Counted from the first letter of the stretch, positions 35,953 to 45,720 are shown. The stretch is DNA of 64,000 nt from an uncultured Prevotellaceae bacterium (GCA_900315745.1 ONAG01000001.1:1-64000), one strand, 5' to 3'. The notes: generated by a model from the sequence alone, not told the origin. Numbers and translations are program-made.

Positions 35953-36372
35953 ATGAATGTAGATAAAATAAGAGACATCATAGAAAGTCAGCCAAACTTG
36001 TCAACTGCTTTGGGCATGAAATTTATCTCAACACCTGATGATGATTTATGCATGGCTACCATGAAAGTTGACGAACGCAACAGGCAGCCATTTGGCTTTC
36101 TCAGTGGAGGGGCATCATTGGCTCTGGCAGAGAATCTGGCAGGAGTTGGGTCAACGGCTCTTTGCCCTGGAAAAATATGTGTTGGCATAAGTGTGAGTGG
36201 CAGCCATGTGAAAGCCGTTGTAGAAGGAGATACCGTGACCGCGCTCGCTCATCTGGTGCAGAAAGGTAGAAAATTGCATGTTTGGAATGTGGAAGTCAAC
36301 AATTCCGCTGGAGAGTTGATTTCTACTGTCACTGTTACCAATTATATTATCTCTCCTAAATCCCAACACTAA
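35953..36372 (+). CDS. menI: Hotdog-fold thioesterase, likely DHNA-CoA thioesterase
   Basis: A 139-residue PaaI-type hotdog protein. The central helix carries the catalytic acidic residue in FGFLSGGASLALAENLAGVGS near residue 43-60, and the beta-sheet includes CVGISVSGSHVKAVVEGDTV. As the first gene of a complete men cluster, 4 nt before menF, it most likely hydrolyses 1,4-dihydroxy-2-naphthoyl-CoA, the MenI step. The fold alone would allow other aromatic acyl-CoA substrates; the role comes from context. Confidence 0.85.
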   Translation: MNVDKIRDIIESQPNLSTALGMKFISTPDDDLCMATMKVDERNRQPFGFLSGGASLALAENLAGVGSTALCPGKICVGISVSGSHVKAVVEGDTVTALAHLVQKGRKLHVWNVEVNNSAGELISTVTVTNYIISPKSQH

Positions 36373-36376
36373 TAAC

Positions 36377-37495
36377 ATGCCTGCTTTTGCCATTTATAGA
36401 AAACCTTATGAGAGTGAGTGCCATTTGGCTCTTCAGAGGGAAGGGAATCCAGAGGAATTGCCTTCTGTGTCGGCTCTTAGTGGAAAAAAAGGATTTGTCA
36501 TGGCTCCTTTTGCATTGGACATGCAGCACCCTGTATTGCTGTTGCATCCAGATGTGAATATGACAATCTTGCCTGATGATTTGTTGGGCCAGTACGGAAG
36601 TGGGGATGACAATTTCGTGAGAACAATTTATGAAATTCTTAATCAACCCCAACAAAAGGAACCCGAAAAACATTGCACCCATTTCCATTATGCAGTGGAT
36701 TTTGCAAATTTCCATTCCCATATCTTGGAGGGTGACTTCTCAAAGGTCGTGTTGGCACGGTGTTGCGTTGAACAGAACATGCACCACTTGAGTCCTTTGC
36801 ATTTGTTTGCAAAGGCTTGCAAGATGTACCCTCGCTTGTTCGTGGCTTTGGTGTCGGCTTATAGATGTGGCACTTGGTTGATGGCTACTCCTGAAGTGCT
36901 TTTGGAAGGTGATGGCAGACAATGGTCCACCATGTCCTTGGCAGGGACGATGCCCCTGAGTGGCGAGCAAATGGATTTTGACGAGCCACCTTCACCACAT
37001 CGTCATGTGGAGCATGAAGGCATCAGATGGAGCATAAAAAACATACAGGAACAGCGATTCGTATCCACATATATCACCGAGGCTTTGGAACAAGTGGCTT
37101 CTGACATAGAGGAAAAGGGGCCATACACCATGAGAGCTGGCAATTTGGTACATTTGAGAAGCGACTTCAATTTCACCATTAATAATAGAGACCAATTGGG
37201 CGAACTTATAAACATTCTTTATCCTACTCCTGCGGTTTGTGGATTGCCAAAGGATACGGCAAGGGATTTCATCGTAAGCAATGAGTTCGCTCCAAGATGT
37301 TATTACAGCGGATTCTTAGGGTGTCTGAATCCTGACGCCGAAACTCATTTGTATGTCTCGCTAAGATGTATGCGCATAGACAAAGACACGTGCAGCTTGT
37401 ATGCAGGAGGTGGCTTGTTGGCTGATAGCGACATGGAGACAGAATGGAGTGAGACAGAAATGAAAATGGATACCATGAGGAATTTGCTTGCATGA
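36377..37495 (+). CDS. menF: Isochorismate synthase
   Basis: A 372-residue chorismate-binding enzyme that converts chorismate to isochorismate, the first committed step of menaquinone. The C-terminal half carries the family motifs: KVVLARCC near residue 122, ATPEVLLEGDG near residue 172, STMSLAGTMPL, LYPTPAVCGLPKD near residue 279 and YYSGFLGCLNPD with the Mg-binding acidic residues. It is shorter than E. coli MenF (about 430 residues), mainly at the N-terminus, as in other Bacteroidetes. It starts 4 nt after the thioesterase gene. Confidence 0.93.
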   Translation: MPAFAIYRKPYESECHLALQREGNPEELPSVSALSGKKGFVMAPFALDMQHPVLLLHPDVNMTILPDDLLGQYGSGDDNFVRTIYEILNQPQQKEPEKHCTHFHYAVDFANFHSHILEGDFSKVVLARCCVEQNMHHLSPLHLFAKACKMYPRLFVALVSAYRCGTWLMATPEVLLEGDGRQWSTMSLAGTMPLSGEQMDFDEPPSPHRHVEHEGIRWSIKNIQEQRFVSTYITEALEQVASDIEEKGPYTMRAGNLVHLRSDFNFTINNRDQLGELINILYPTPAVCGLPKDTARDFIVSNEFAPRCYYSGFLGCLNPDAETHLYVSLRCMRIDKDTCSLYAGGGLLADSDMETEWSETEMKMDTMRNLLA

Positions 37496-37558
37496 TTGTT
37501 CTGCCTCTCTACAGAATTGTTTTGATACCTTTTTGTATTAACCTTTAGAAAATGCCAT

Positions 37559-39301
37559 ATGTTTTCCGACATTTCAAATGTCAACATTGTTACATCGTTA
37601 TTGGTGGCTCATAATGTCAGGCATGTCGTAGTCTGCCCTGGTAGCCGGAATGCACCATTGGTGCATGATTTTCATGTCCATGAGAAAATCAAGTGTTATC
37701 CCATTACTGATGAACGAAGTGCTGGATTTTTTGCCCTTGGTATGGCACAGGCATTGGAAGAGCCAGTTGCTGTATGTGTCACCTCTGGTTCGGCAGTTCT
37801 GAATCTCGCTCCAGCAGTAGCGGAAGCTGCATATCAACATGTCATGGTTGTGGTTGTTTCTGCGGATAGGCCTATGCAATGGATAGGGCAGTTGGATGGA
37901 CAAACCTTGCCACAGACAGATGTTTTTGGAAGATTGGTGAACAAGGCTGTTTCATTGCCGTCGGCAATAAGTAATGAAGAACAAAGATGGCTATGCAACA
38001 GACTCGTTAATGAAGCTTTGCTGGCTACTGCTTTTCCGAAACCAGGACCAGTACATATCAATGTGCCTATCGAGGAACCTCTCTTCAGGTTCTCTGTGAA
38101 GCATTTGCCAAATGAGAGGATAATCCGACGGACTGCTGAATATGATGACAGATGCATGTCCTTGGTGGCAAGATGGCTTCTTGAGGCTTTGCGACCCATG
38201 GTGGTAGTGGGGCAAATTTCTGGTGGAAAACATGGTGATTGTGATGCGTTATGTAGAAAAGGCATAGACTTGATGGCTTCAATAGGTGTGCTGATTGCCG
38301 AGAAGTTGTGCCGCTTGCCCATTCCATTTTCCTTGGTTGACGAGGCTTTGACCCTTGTAGGTGATGATGCTGACTATGTGCCCGATGTGATAGTGTTTGT
38401 AGGTGGCAACGTGGTGAGCAAAAAACTTAAGTCTTTTATGCGAAAGGCTGTGCAAGCGAAGGTGGTGATGATAAACATGGATGGCGATGTGAATGATGTG
38501 TCAATGCATGCAACTGACGTGGTTGTAGGTAAGCCTGTCAATTTGTTTAGGGCATTGGCTGTGATGCAAGAGGCCATGATGGTTCCAGAGAGTGGGGAAG
38601 CTATTCACATTCCTGAGAAAGAGCAGCGCCCCTTTCACGAGAGATGGAGACGTGTACTTGATTTTGTTGGAAATTTTGCTGATGAATATGTTCCGCAATT
38701 CTCACAAATGGCGGCAGTGAAGTATTTCGAGCAGCAGTTGGAGGATATGGAATATGACTTCCATGTGCATTATGCCAATAGCATGGCAATTAGGTTGGCA
38801 AACATTTATGCAGGGCATCATGTCATGTGCAATAGAGGAGTAAATGGGATTGAAGGGTCCTTGTCAACGGCAGCTGGCTTTTCTGTGGTGGCTGAAGGCA
38901 TGACTTTTTGTGTTGTTGGTGACTTGAGCTTTTTCTACGACCAGAATGCTTTTTGGAATGTCTGCTTGAATGGAAAATTTAGAATAGTGCTTCTTAATAA
39001 TGGAGGAGGAGCCATATTCAAATTGCTGAATGGGCTGGAAAGCAGTGAGGCAAGAGATGAATTGGTGTCTGGCGCTCATAAGGTGGAGGCAAGAGGTATA
39101 TGTGAGCAAAATGATGTGGGATATATCAGGGCTGCAAATATGGAGGAAATGGAAATCGGCATGGTGACACTTGTAACAGAACAAACCAATCGTCCCATGC
39201 TCCTGGAAATAGTAACGGATGCAGAGACTGATGCTTCAACAATAAAGAACTTTATAAATCAATTGAAGGAATTATGGCAAAGAGAGAATGGAAAAAAATA
39301 A
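37559..39301 (+). CDS. menD: SEPHCHC synthase, thiamine-diphosphate enzyme
   Basis: A 580-residue MenD that adds the succinyl semialdehyde unit from 2-oxoglutarate to isochorismate. The N-terminal half has [12 protein letters not shown] near residue 22 and [14 protein letters not shown] with the catalytic Glu. The C-terminal half has [17 protein letters not shown] near residue 422, then [14 protein letters not shown] and [10 protein letters not shown], the thiamine-diphosphate and Mg site. It is 63 nt after menF and its 3' end overlaps menB by 28 nt. Confidence 0.95.
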   Translation: MFSDISNVNIVTSLLVAHNVRHVVVCPGSRNAPLVHDFHVHEKIKCYPITDERSAGFFALGMAQALEEPVAVCVTSGSAVLNLAPAVAEAAYQHVMVVVVSADRPMQWIGQLDGQTLPQTDVFGRLVNKAVSLPSAISNEEQRWLCNRLVNEALLATAFPKPGPVHINVPIEEPLFRFSVKHLPNERIIRRTAEYDDRCMSLVARWLLEALRPMVVVGQISGGKHGDCDALCRKGIDLMASIGVLIAEKLCRLPIPFSLVDEALTLVGDDADYVPDVIVFVGGNVVSKKLKSFMRKAVQAKVVMINMDGDVNDVSMHATDVVVGKPVNLFRALAVMQEAMMVPESGEAIHIPEKEQRPFHERWRRVLDFVGNFADEYVPQFSQMAAVKYFEQQLEDMEYDFHVHYANSMAIRLANIYAGHHVMCNRGVNGIEGSLSTAAGFSVVAEGMTFCVVGDLSFFYDQNAFWNVCLNGKFRIVLLNNGGGAIFKLLNGLESSEARDELVSGAHKVEARGICEQNDVGYIRAANMEEMEIGMVTLVTEQTNRPMLLEIVTDAETDASTIKNFINQLKELWQRENGKK

Positions 39302-40095
39302 GAGATTTCAAGGATCTCTTGTTCGAGGAATATAATGGAATAGCAAAAATAACCATCAATCGTCCGAGGTATCGCAACGCGTTTACCCCAAGGACAACGT
39401 TGGAACTATCCCAGGCTTTTGCTTATTGCAGGGAGGCGCAGGATATATCTGTGGTGCTGCTAACGGGTGCAGGAGACAAGGCTTTCTGTTCAGGAGGAGA
39501 CATGAATGTCAAGGGACGTGGTGGTTATGTGGACGAGGAAGGAGTGCCCAGACTTAGCGTGCTTGATGTTCAAATGCAAATAAGACGATTGCCCAAACCG
39601 GTTATCGCCATGGTTAATGGATATGCCATCGGTGGCGGACATGTACTGCATCTGGTGTGCGACCTTACTATTGCCAGTGATAATGCAATCTTTGGACAGA
39701 CAGGACCAAAAGTTGGGTCTTTCGATGCTGGCTTTGGGGCATCATATCTTGCCAGGATTGTGGGGCAGAAGAAGGCGCGGGAAATATGGTTCTTGTGCAG
39801 ACAATATACTGTCAAGGAGGCTGAGAGCATGGGAATGGTAAACAAGGTAGTCCCGCTCGAGAAATTGGAAGATGAATGTGTGGAGTGGGCTGAAACAATG
39901 ATGGAACGTAGTCCGCTCGCCCTGAGAATGATAAAGGCAGGACTCAATGCCGAGCTCGACGGACAGGCTGGCATTCAGCAATTGGCAGGAGATTGTACCA
40001 TGCTGTATTATTTCCTCGATGAGGCACAGGAAGGAGGGAAGGCTTTTCTTGAAAAGAGAAAGCCTGACTTCAAGAAATACCCCAAAATGCCATGA
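39274..40095 (+). CDS. menB: 1,4-dihydroxy-2-naphthoyl-CoA synthase
   Basis: A 273-residue crotonase-fold enzyme that cyclises o-succinylbenzoyl-CoA to DHNA-Co[16 protein letters not shown] near residue 70 and [20 protein letters not shown] near residue 114 form the oxyanion hole and CoA site. The [19 protein letters not shown] segment near residue 150 is diagnostic of MenB. The length is normal. The start codon lies within menD (28-nt overlap), which shows coupled translation. Confidence 0.96.
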   Translation: MAKREWKKIRDFKDLLFEEYNGIAKITINRPRYRNAFTPRTTLELSQAFAYCREAQDISVVLLTGAGDKAFCSGGDMNVKGRGGYVDEEGVPRLSVLDVQMQIRRLPKPVIAMVNGYAIGGGHVLHLVCDLTIASDNAIFGQTGPKVGSFDAGFGASYLARIVGQKKAREIWFLCRQYTVKEAESMGMVNKVVPLEKLEDECVEWAETMMERSPLALRMIKAGLNAELDGQAGIQQLAGDCTMLYYFLDEAQEGGKAFLEKRKPDFKKYPKMP

Positions 40096-40133
40096 CGCCA
40101 TGTTGGTAGATGTTCATAATTAATGGTCTTATC

Positions 40134-41168
40134 ATGAATAAATTGGAATTGACTGTGGCTGAGAGAATCTTCCATTTCAAACAGCCTGCAGGAACTTCAA
40201 GAGGCATTTATCTCACTCGACGATCTTGGATGGTGGAAGCTAAAAACCCTGATATGCCACAGAGGGTGGGGATTGGTGAATGTGCTCCCTTGCCAAAGTT
40301 GAGCTGTGATGACTTGGATGATTATGAGGGCATCTTGAAGAATATATGCAGGCATGTGGAAGAAGAGGGGCGTCTGGATGACGATTTGCTCTTGCCATAT
40401 CCTTCAATGCGATTTGGACTTGAAATGGCTCTCATGAGATTGGAGGCTGGTGGAGATGTCATTTTCGACACTCCTTTTTCAAAGGGAGAAATGGGCATTC
40501 CTATCAATGGTCTTGTATGGATGGGGGCTTACGATGAGATGCTGAAGAGAATGGAAGAAAAGATTGAGGATGGATTCCGTTGCGTCAAACTTAAGATTGG
40601 AGCAATTGATTTTGAGAGTGAATTGAACCTGGTCAAGATCATACGGAATCGCTTTGGCCGGGATGATATTGAATTAAGACTGGATGCCAATGGTGCTTTT
40701 AGCCCACTCGTGGCTATGGAACGACTTGAAAAACTTGCACAATTTGACATTCATTCCATTGAACAACCTATAAGGCAGGGACAGTGGATGGAAATGGCAA
40801 GAATTTGTACGGAATCGCCTATTCCAATAGCTTTGGACGAAGAACTGATAGGGGTTAATTCCTTGGCTGAAAAAGAAGAATTGTTGGCTGTCATCAAACC
40901 GGCATATATTATTTTGAAACCTTCTTTACATGGTGGATTCAAGGGAACAGAGGAGTGGATCGCCCTTGCAGAACAGCGGGGGATAGGCTCTTGGATAACA
41001 AGTGCTTTGGAGAGCAATGTAGGACTTTCTGCTATAGCTCAGTTCGCCGCTTACATTTATGGCTGTCCCTTGAAAATGCCTCAAGGGTTGGGAACAGGAC
41101 AGTTGTTTGAGGACAATATTCAAATGCCTTTGGATATTGTTGGTGACAAATTGTATTATCTACCATAA
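40134..41168 (+). CDS. menC: o-Succinylbenzoate synthase
   Basis: A 344-residue enolase-superfamily enzyme that dehydrates SHCHC to o-succinylbenzoate. The catalytic KLKIG is near residue 144, followed by metal ligands in RLDANGAF near residue 179, SIEQP near residue 206 and ALDEEL near residue 231. SWITSALESNVGLSAIAQFA lies near the C-terminus. An earlier in-frame ATG at 40110 would add eight residues; the one at 40134 starts MNKLELTVAERIF, closer to homologues. It is between menB and menE. Confidence 0.92.
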   Translation: MNKLELTVAERIFHFKQPAGTSRGIYLTRRSWMVEAKNPDMPQRVGIGECAPLPKLSCDDLDDYEGILKNICRHVEEEGRLDDDLLLPYPSMRFGLEMALMRLEAGGDVIFDTPFSKGEMGIPINGLVWMGAYDEMLKRMEEKIEDGFRCVKLKIGAIDFESELNLVKIIRNRFGRDDIELRLDANGAFSPLVAMERLEKLAQFDIHSIEQPIRQGQWMEMARICTESPIPIALDEELIGVNSLAEKEELLAVIKPAYIILKPSLHGGFKGTEEWIALAEQRGIGSWITSALESNVGLSAIAQFAAYIYGCPLKMPQGLGTGQLFEDNIQMPLDIVGDKLYYLP

Positions 41169-41179
41169 TAAGAATAATT

Positions 41180-42136
41180 ATGACTTTGAAGGAGTTTCTT
41201 GATTCGTGGAATAATGATTTGTCCACAATCAAGGTTTTCACCAGTGGGTCAACAGGAAAGCCAAAGCCTCTTCTTGTGGAGAAAAGGAGAATGGTGAATA
41301 GCGCAAAAATGACTTGCCTGTTCCTTGACTTGCATGAAGGGGATACTGCCTTGTTGTGCATGCCGCTCGACTATATTGCTGGGAAGATGATGGTGGTGAG
41401 GGCTATTGTTGGCAACATGCACCTTTTGTCTGTAGCTCCTTCGGGGCATCCTTTGCAAAGCATATCGACTCATCAGAGAATAGACCTCGGAGCCATGGTG
41501 CCATTGCAAGTTTATAACTCTTTGATGGTTGGCTCGGAATGTGAAAAAATGAAATCCATCAGGCACCTTATCATTGGAGGTGGGGCGTTGGATGAGAAGA
41601 TTGAGGCTCAATTGAAGGCATTCCCAAATAATGTGTGGTGTTCTTATGGAATGACAGAGACACTTTCACACGTGGCTATGAGAAAAATAAATGGACCAGA
41701 TGCCTCTTCTTGGTATGAACCTTTGGATAATGTGCATGTTGGACAAAATGAAGATGGATGTTTGGTGGTTTCTGCTCCAGATTTGTGTGATGGTGATGTC
41801 GTGACTCATGATGTCGTGGAGATGAATCCCGACGGAAGACGATTCAAGGTGAAAGGGAGAATCGATAATGTCATTGATTGCGGTGGAGTCAAGATGTTGG
41901 CTGAAGAGGTGGAACAATTATTGACTCCTCATTTGGTCGTACCTTTTTATATCGCAAGACAAAGTGATGAAAAATTTGGGGAAATACCAGTTTTGGTGAT
42001 AGAAAAAGGACAACCGAATATTGAAGAGATTTTTAAGGAATGCTTGCCTAAATATTGGAGGCCAAAGAGGGTAGTGGTTGTTGATAACCTGCCTTTAACT
42101 GAAAATGGCAAGCCTCGAAGAAATGTAATTCCATAA
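41180..42136 (+). CDS. menE: o-Succinylbenzoate-CoA ligase, short form
   Basis: A 318-residue AMP-forming ligase that activates o-succinylbenzoate with CoA. The P-loop FTSGSTGKPKP is near residue 20, YGMTETLSH near residue 156, and GRIDNVIDCGGVKMLAEEVE near residue 226. The lid Lys is in LTENGKPRRN at the end. All core motifs are present, but the protein lacks about 130 N-terminal residues of E. coli MenE and starts just before the P-loop. A short MenE is usual in Bacteroidetes, so I do not call it broken. A strong terminator follows. Confidence 0.92.
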   Translation: MTLKEFLDSWNNDLSTIKVFTSGSTGKPKPLLVEKRRMVNSAKMTCLFLDLHEGDTALLCMPLDYIAGKMMVVRAIVGNMHLLSVAPSGHPLQSISTHQRIDLGAMVPLQVYNSLMVGSECEKMKSIRHLIIGGGALDEKIEAQLKAFPNNVWCSYGMTETLSHVAMRKINGPDASSWYEPLDNVHVGQNEDGCLVVSAPDLCDGDVVTHDVVEMNPDGRRFKVKGRIDNVIDCGGVKMLAEEVEQLLTPHLVVPFYIARQSDEKFGEIPVLVIEKGQPNIEEIFKECLPKYWRPKRVVVVDNLPLTENGKPRRNVIP

Positions 42137-42137
42137 A

Positions 42138-42170
42138 GAAAGACGGCTGGCAACAAGCCAGCCGTCTTTC
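42138..42170. terminator. Terminator between menE and the 58-residue peptide gene
   Basis: A perfect 14-bp stem (42138-42151 with 42157-42170, 5-nt loop) has T residues in its 3' arm and lies between convergent genes. It can serve both strands. Confidence 0.85.
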
Positions 42171-42187
42171 GAGGAAATAAAAGTTTT

Positions 42188-42364
42188 TTATTCTTCTGTT
42201 TCTTCTTCTCCCCATACGCTCTTGCTTGTTGGGAGCTTGTCATAATTTGATTCCCAGCCTGCTTCATTTACAAGTTGTTCGGAAATGACTGGCTGCTCAA
42301 GCAATGGGTCATTGACGTTGATGTCCACAAATCTTGCTTCAGGATTCTGATAATTTTTTTTCAT
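42188..42364 (-). CDS. 58-residue acidic peptide, MKKxYxNP family, member 1
   Basis: A 58-codon frame from ATG at 42364 to TAA at 42188. The protein begins MKKNYQNPEARFVDINVN and ends with an acidic tail after a Trp (VWGEEETEE). It has no signal peptide or membrane segment. A second 58-residue peptide at 45745-45921 begins MKKQYINPACKV and also ends in a Trp-acidic stretch, which suggests one family. This gene has its own consensus promoter and a strong terminator, which supports its being real. I do not know the function. It follows, on the same strand, a large secreted protein, as member 2 does. Confidence 0.75.
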   Translation of the reverse strand: MKKNYQNPEARFVDINVNDPLLEQPVISEQLVNEAGWESNYDKLPTSKSVWGEEETEE

Positions 42365-42470
42365 GACGTTGTGTTGTATTTATTATTGTTTATATTCTAT
42401 TTGATATGGTGTTATGATATTTCTGCATTCTTATGCTAATAGGAATCGCTCTAATTACTCAATAACGATG

Positions 42471-42501
42471 CAAATTTATAAAAAAATATGTTTGCGGCAA
42501 A
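42471..42501 (-). promoter_or_regulatory. Consensus promoter of the peptide gene (member 1)
   Basis: On the minus strand TTTG (42501-42498), a 19-nt spacer and TAAATTTG (42478-42471) match both elements. The start near 42467 leaves a leader of about 103 nt before the ATG at 42364. Confidence 0.82.
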
Positions 42502-42563
42502 GAATTTCTTGCTATTTTTCCACTTTTTTTCTTTTTTTATTTGTTTTTGTTTCTACATGTGAA

Positions 42564-44396
42564 TTATTGATGTGCCAATATGTAGTTTACAACCCACATC
42601 ATGTCAATCACATTGATTGTATTGTTGAAGTCTGTGTCACCATTATTGAAATTGAATACTTCTTGTGGGATGTTGATTATGTAGTTGGCTATGGCTAATA
42701 CATCAATGATGTTTACTTTGCCATCCTCATTCACGTCACCTAAAAGAGGCTCAATGTCATCTTTTGTAAATTTTATCTCATTCTTGGGCTTCCTAATTTT
42801 GGATACATCAAGATAGCAAGTGTTGTTGGCTATGTAAGTGAGCGTCACGTTGTTGTGAGCGTCATCCTTGATATTTTCATTGGTGAAGGCGGCTTTGTCA
42901 TTGCTCAGGACACGCATGGTCTGTGGGTCAAACAGTGTGCGGTAATTGCTCTCATCGTTTGAGCCGTCTTTCAAATATATTTCACCTTTCAGTAGGTTCG
43001 TGCCTGTTAATTCAGCAGGGTCAGTCAATAAGGGCAATAGACGGTTGTTTGCTACCTCTGTGCTGTTGCATTCAAGAATGACTGCGGTCTTTGCCGGGAC
43101 TATGCCATCTTGCACTTCCACCAAATGGGCATTGCCATCAGAACGAATCTTATCAATGGTATATGCTTTCACTCCATCAAGACAACGATATGGGAAGGCT
43201 GTGTACATCGTTGTGTAGTATTTGCCTTCTTGTGTGGTTTGTGGCGAGGGCAAAGCTCCAAAATAATACTTGTCCAAGTTTGCCTCGTTAAGTACGTGGA
43301 ATTGCCATCTGTATGTCACTTCATCATTTGGCCTGTTGTAGATGTTGGGATAGCGTATTGGACCTATCAGTTCCATGTCACCTTTTGTTGTCTTGTCAGC
43401 ATTGTCTTTTAGATATCCGGTAAATCCCTGAGCACGACCAAAAATAAAATAGTCGAGAGTGTCATATTTTTCAATATTGAAACTCAGATTGATTGCTTCG
43501 TATGTGGAGGTACCTTGTCCTTCGATGTTTACTCCATTGAAACCACCAGTTCCTGTTGGGGTGCCTTTTATCTTGAGAACCAAGGCTGGGGTGGAATGTA
43601 TTTTTTTGTGTTTGCCATCTATGAGCACCATGGTGTTGTAGAAATTCCGCTGTTGTTCGGTGATGCTGTCTCTGACATTTCCCGTAACACCAAGATATTT
43701 GTGTTGATACATGTTTTCAAGATATACATACAATCCGTCTGTTTCTATGTTGTTGGATTCAAAAACGGCTGTATAGTGACCTTTGTTTGAAGAAGTCACC
43801 ACTGTAGTATAGGGATTGTCTGGTATAAGTGTAGATGAGTCCTCGTGCCTCCATCCTATGAATCGTCCATTTAGGTGATCAGGGTGGGCTGTCAAGGTTA
43901 CACTATCTCCTATCTTGTTGGATGGATTGCTGCTCTCAACAGTGCCATAAATATCGTTTGACGAAGTACAGTATATTTCTCCCAAGGGTGCAAAATAGGC
44001 TTTGTAGTTTGTTATACTGGGCTTTGTCTCGTCGGTTGACAATACCGTGACGAGGTCTGTGGTGTTTGCAGCATGGCTGATTATGGTTTCTGAGCCATTA
44101 TTTTCAACTTTTGCCCAATGCATGAATTGGTAGCCTACCTCTGGTTGGGCAAACAGGTATGCTGTCACTGATACGGCTTCCACCTGAACTTTCAGTGATT
44201 CGCTATATTTATATGTTGTGTATTCTTTGTTTAGCTTGTTGGTATCAAGGCTGTCTTTATTGCTAACATATACTTTGCCCTGGCCTGTTGGCGTGGCTTC
44301 AGCATGAAATTTGTAATAGAATGTTGGACCCATTGCGTAACTGCTTAAAATTGACAGAAAACACAAAGAAAATAGGGTGATTAGTTTCGCTTTCAT
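42564..44396 (-). CDS. Secreted multidomain protein with InlB-like repeats and a dockerin-like C-terminus
   Basis: A 610-residue protein with a signal peptide ending SYA. Residues 30-215 contain two divergent InlB-type beta-grasp repeats (each ending in YKAYFA or HYTAVFE; also GWRHED). Residues 220-545 match the 573-residue protein at 45941-47662, including GKYYTTMYTAFP and GIVPAKTAVILECNST. The last 60 residues form a dockerin-like module with two Ca-binding loops, DVNEDGKVNIID and DTDFNNTINVID. No catalytic site is seen. I infer an extracellular binding or scaffold-type protein. Confidence 0.75.
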   Translation of the reverse strand: MKAKLITLFSLCFLSILSSYAMGPTFYYKFHAEATPTGQGKVYVSNKDSLDTNKLNKEYTTYKYSESLKVQVEAVSVTAYLFAQPEVGYQFMHWAKVENNGSETIISHAANTTDLVTVLSTDETKPSITNYKAYFAPLGEIYCTSSNDIYGTVESSNPSNKIGDSVTLTAHPDHLNGRFIGWRHEDSSTLIPDNPYTTVVTSSNKGHYTAVFESNNIETDGLYVYLENMYQHKYLGVTGNVRDSITEQQRNFYNTMVLIDGKHKKIHSTPALVLKIKGTPTGTGGFNGVNIEGQGTSTYEAINLSFNIEKYDTLDYFIFGRAQGFTGYLKDNADKTTKGDMELIGPIRYPNIYNRPNDEVTYRWQFHVLNEANLDKYYFGALPSPQTTQEGKYYTTMYTAFPYRCLDGVKAYTIDKIRSDGNAHLVEVQDGIVPAKTAVILECNSTEVANNRLLPLLTDPAELTGTNLLKGEIYLKDGSNDESNYRTLFDPQTMRVLSNDKAAFTNENIKDDAHNNVTLTYIANNTCYLDVSKIRKPKNEIKFTKDDIEPLLGDVNEDGKVNIIDVLAIANYIINIPQEVFNFNNGDTDFNNTINVIDMMWVVNYILAHQ

Positions 44397-44439
44397 CTTT
44401 TTCTTGATCTTTTATTTTGGATATTCCCACAATTCTGTG

Positions 44440-44447
44440 CAAAGTTA
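44440..44447 (-). promoter_or_regulatory. -7 box of the dockerin-like protein gene
   Basis: TAACTTTG on the minus strand matches TAnnTTTG, with about 40 nt of leader. No -33 element is found, so confidence is modest. Confidence 0.45.
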
Positions 44448-44464
44448 TATATTTTTTCCCATTA

Positions 44465-45658
44465 TCATGCTTTGCATCCAAGTTTTTTTATTTTGACATA
44501 ATGGCTTAAGCAGCGGATGAGGAATGATGTAGTTATCAATTGGTGTGGCATGTCGAGTTGTGAGAGATATGGAGTTGCCATGACGAATGCCAGGAGGATT
44601 ATGGAGTACGCAAGATACACTGTTTTCATTGACTTGCTCTTGCGGAAAAACAACCATATTATTAAGGGTAGAGGGTTGAAAGGTATTAAGTACCAATTCC
44701 AATGCATGCCAAAAAGATTGGCTGATATAGACATGTAGAGCAGGATGATGCCAAAAATGGTTTGCCCAGATAGTAATATCACATCTATGATTTTGGCTGG
44801 CGCTGACAGGTTGCATTTCCATTCTAATAATGTGACAATTATTACTATGATTAGCAAAATGGTGAAAAAAATAGTTGGAGACATCCATGAAGGTTTGGGT
44901 ATTACTGTTGCTGCATTGTGTGTTATCACTTCTCCTGTAAAAGCAGGTCTGCTTGTCCCGTTTTCGGCTACGAATCGTGTGCTGTCCAACACTTCCACCA
45001 ACATTTTTGGAGACAATTTGTATTCTATGTCAAAATGCTTGTCGCTGGATGCACCGAATATGCTCATGAATATGAATTCACCCCATGGGGAGTCTTGGCT
45101 GTTGTAGCGAATGATGTCCCCATTGTCATGGCTTAATACTTCCGGGAGCTGACCAAATTCCATTTGCTCATTGATTAGTGAATTCTTAACCATCAAATAG
45201 CACATCATCACGCAGTTGGTGTTGAGCAGGTTGAAGGTAAGGTGAGGGGGCTTTACCATCTCTTCATCCAAATTCTGCCATAATAGTTGCTTTTCTGTGT
45301 GCGTTAGGTTTAATATGTGTTCTGTCACTCCACGACCTTCTGACTTGTATGAATCCAAGTATTCTTTTGTTGGAACAGCGACTACGGCAGCTTTTGCCTT
45401 GCCTGATAGAAACTCATAATAATCCAAGGCTCCAGTTCCCATTTCCAAGGAAAAGCAATAGTCCAAGTTTTCACTGGGATATTGCATCCTTAGGGCACAA
45501 TGCCCGAATGAGGAATATAGAACATCTGTTGGTGTGCTAAGCACAATACTTGCCACTATGGCTTGTGTGCTATCTGCTATCTGGCATTCCTTTTCAGAAC
45601 CCAATGCAAGTGTTGTAGGAGCTATTAGCCATAGGATTATAAAGAGTATTCTCTCCAT
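44465..45658 (-). CDS. lnb: Lnb-type lipoprotein N-acyltransferase (DUF4105)
   Basis: A 397-residue protein with a signal peptide, a periplasmic DUF4105 domain (about residues 25-255) and five C-terminal membrane segments (about 263-385). The domain has STPTDVLYSSFGHCALRM near residue 41 and LLNTNCVMMCYL near residue 145; the His and Cys recall NlpC/P60-like active sites. DUF4105 proteins were recently named Lnb, the enzyme adding the third acyl chain to lipoproteins in Bacteroides. The assignment rests on domain recognition. Its start follows a terminator at 45690-45720. Confidence 0.72.
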   Translation of the reverse strand: MERILFIILWLIAPTTLALGSEKECQIADSTQAIVASIVLSTPTDVLYSSFGHCALRMQYPSENLDYCFSLEMGTGALDYYEFLSGKAKAAVVAVPTKEYLDSYKSEGRGVTEHILNLTHTEKQLLWQNLDEEMVKPPHLTFNLLNTNCVMMCYLMVKNSLINEQMEFGQLPEVLSHDNGDIIRYNSQDSPWGEFIFMSIFGASSDKHFDIEYKLSPKMLVEVLDSTRFVAENGTSRPAFTGEVITHNAATVIPKPSWMSPTIFFTILLIIVIIVTLLEWKCNLSAPAKIIDVILLSGQTIFGIILLYMSISANLFGMHWNWYLIPFNPLPLIIWLFFRKSKSMKTVYLAYSIILLAFVMATPYLSQLDMPHQLITTSFLIRCLSHYVKIKKLGCKA

Positions 45659-45689
45659 GTTTGTTTTTGTTTCTTGTCCCTATATCCAA

Positions 45690-45720
45690 AAGAAGGTGGT
45701 GAATAGCTCACCACCTTCTT
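45690..45720 (-). terminator. Terminator after the 58-residue peptide gene (member 2)
   Basis: A perfect 13-bp stem (45690-45702 with 45708-45720, 5-nt loop) lies 24 nt after the peptide stop and is followed on the minus strand by TTTT. It separates the peptide gene from the Lnb gene. Confidence 0.82.
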
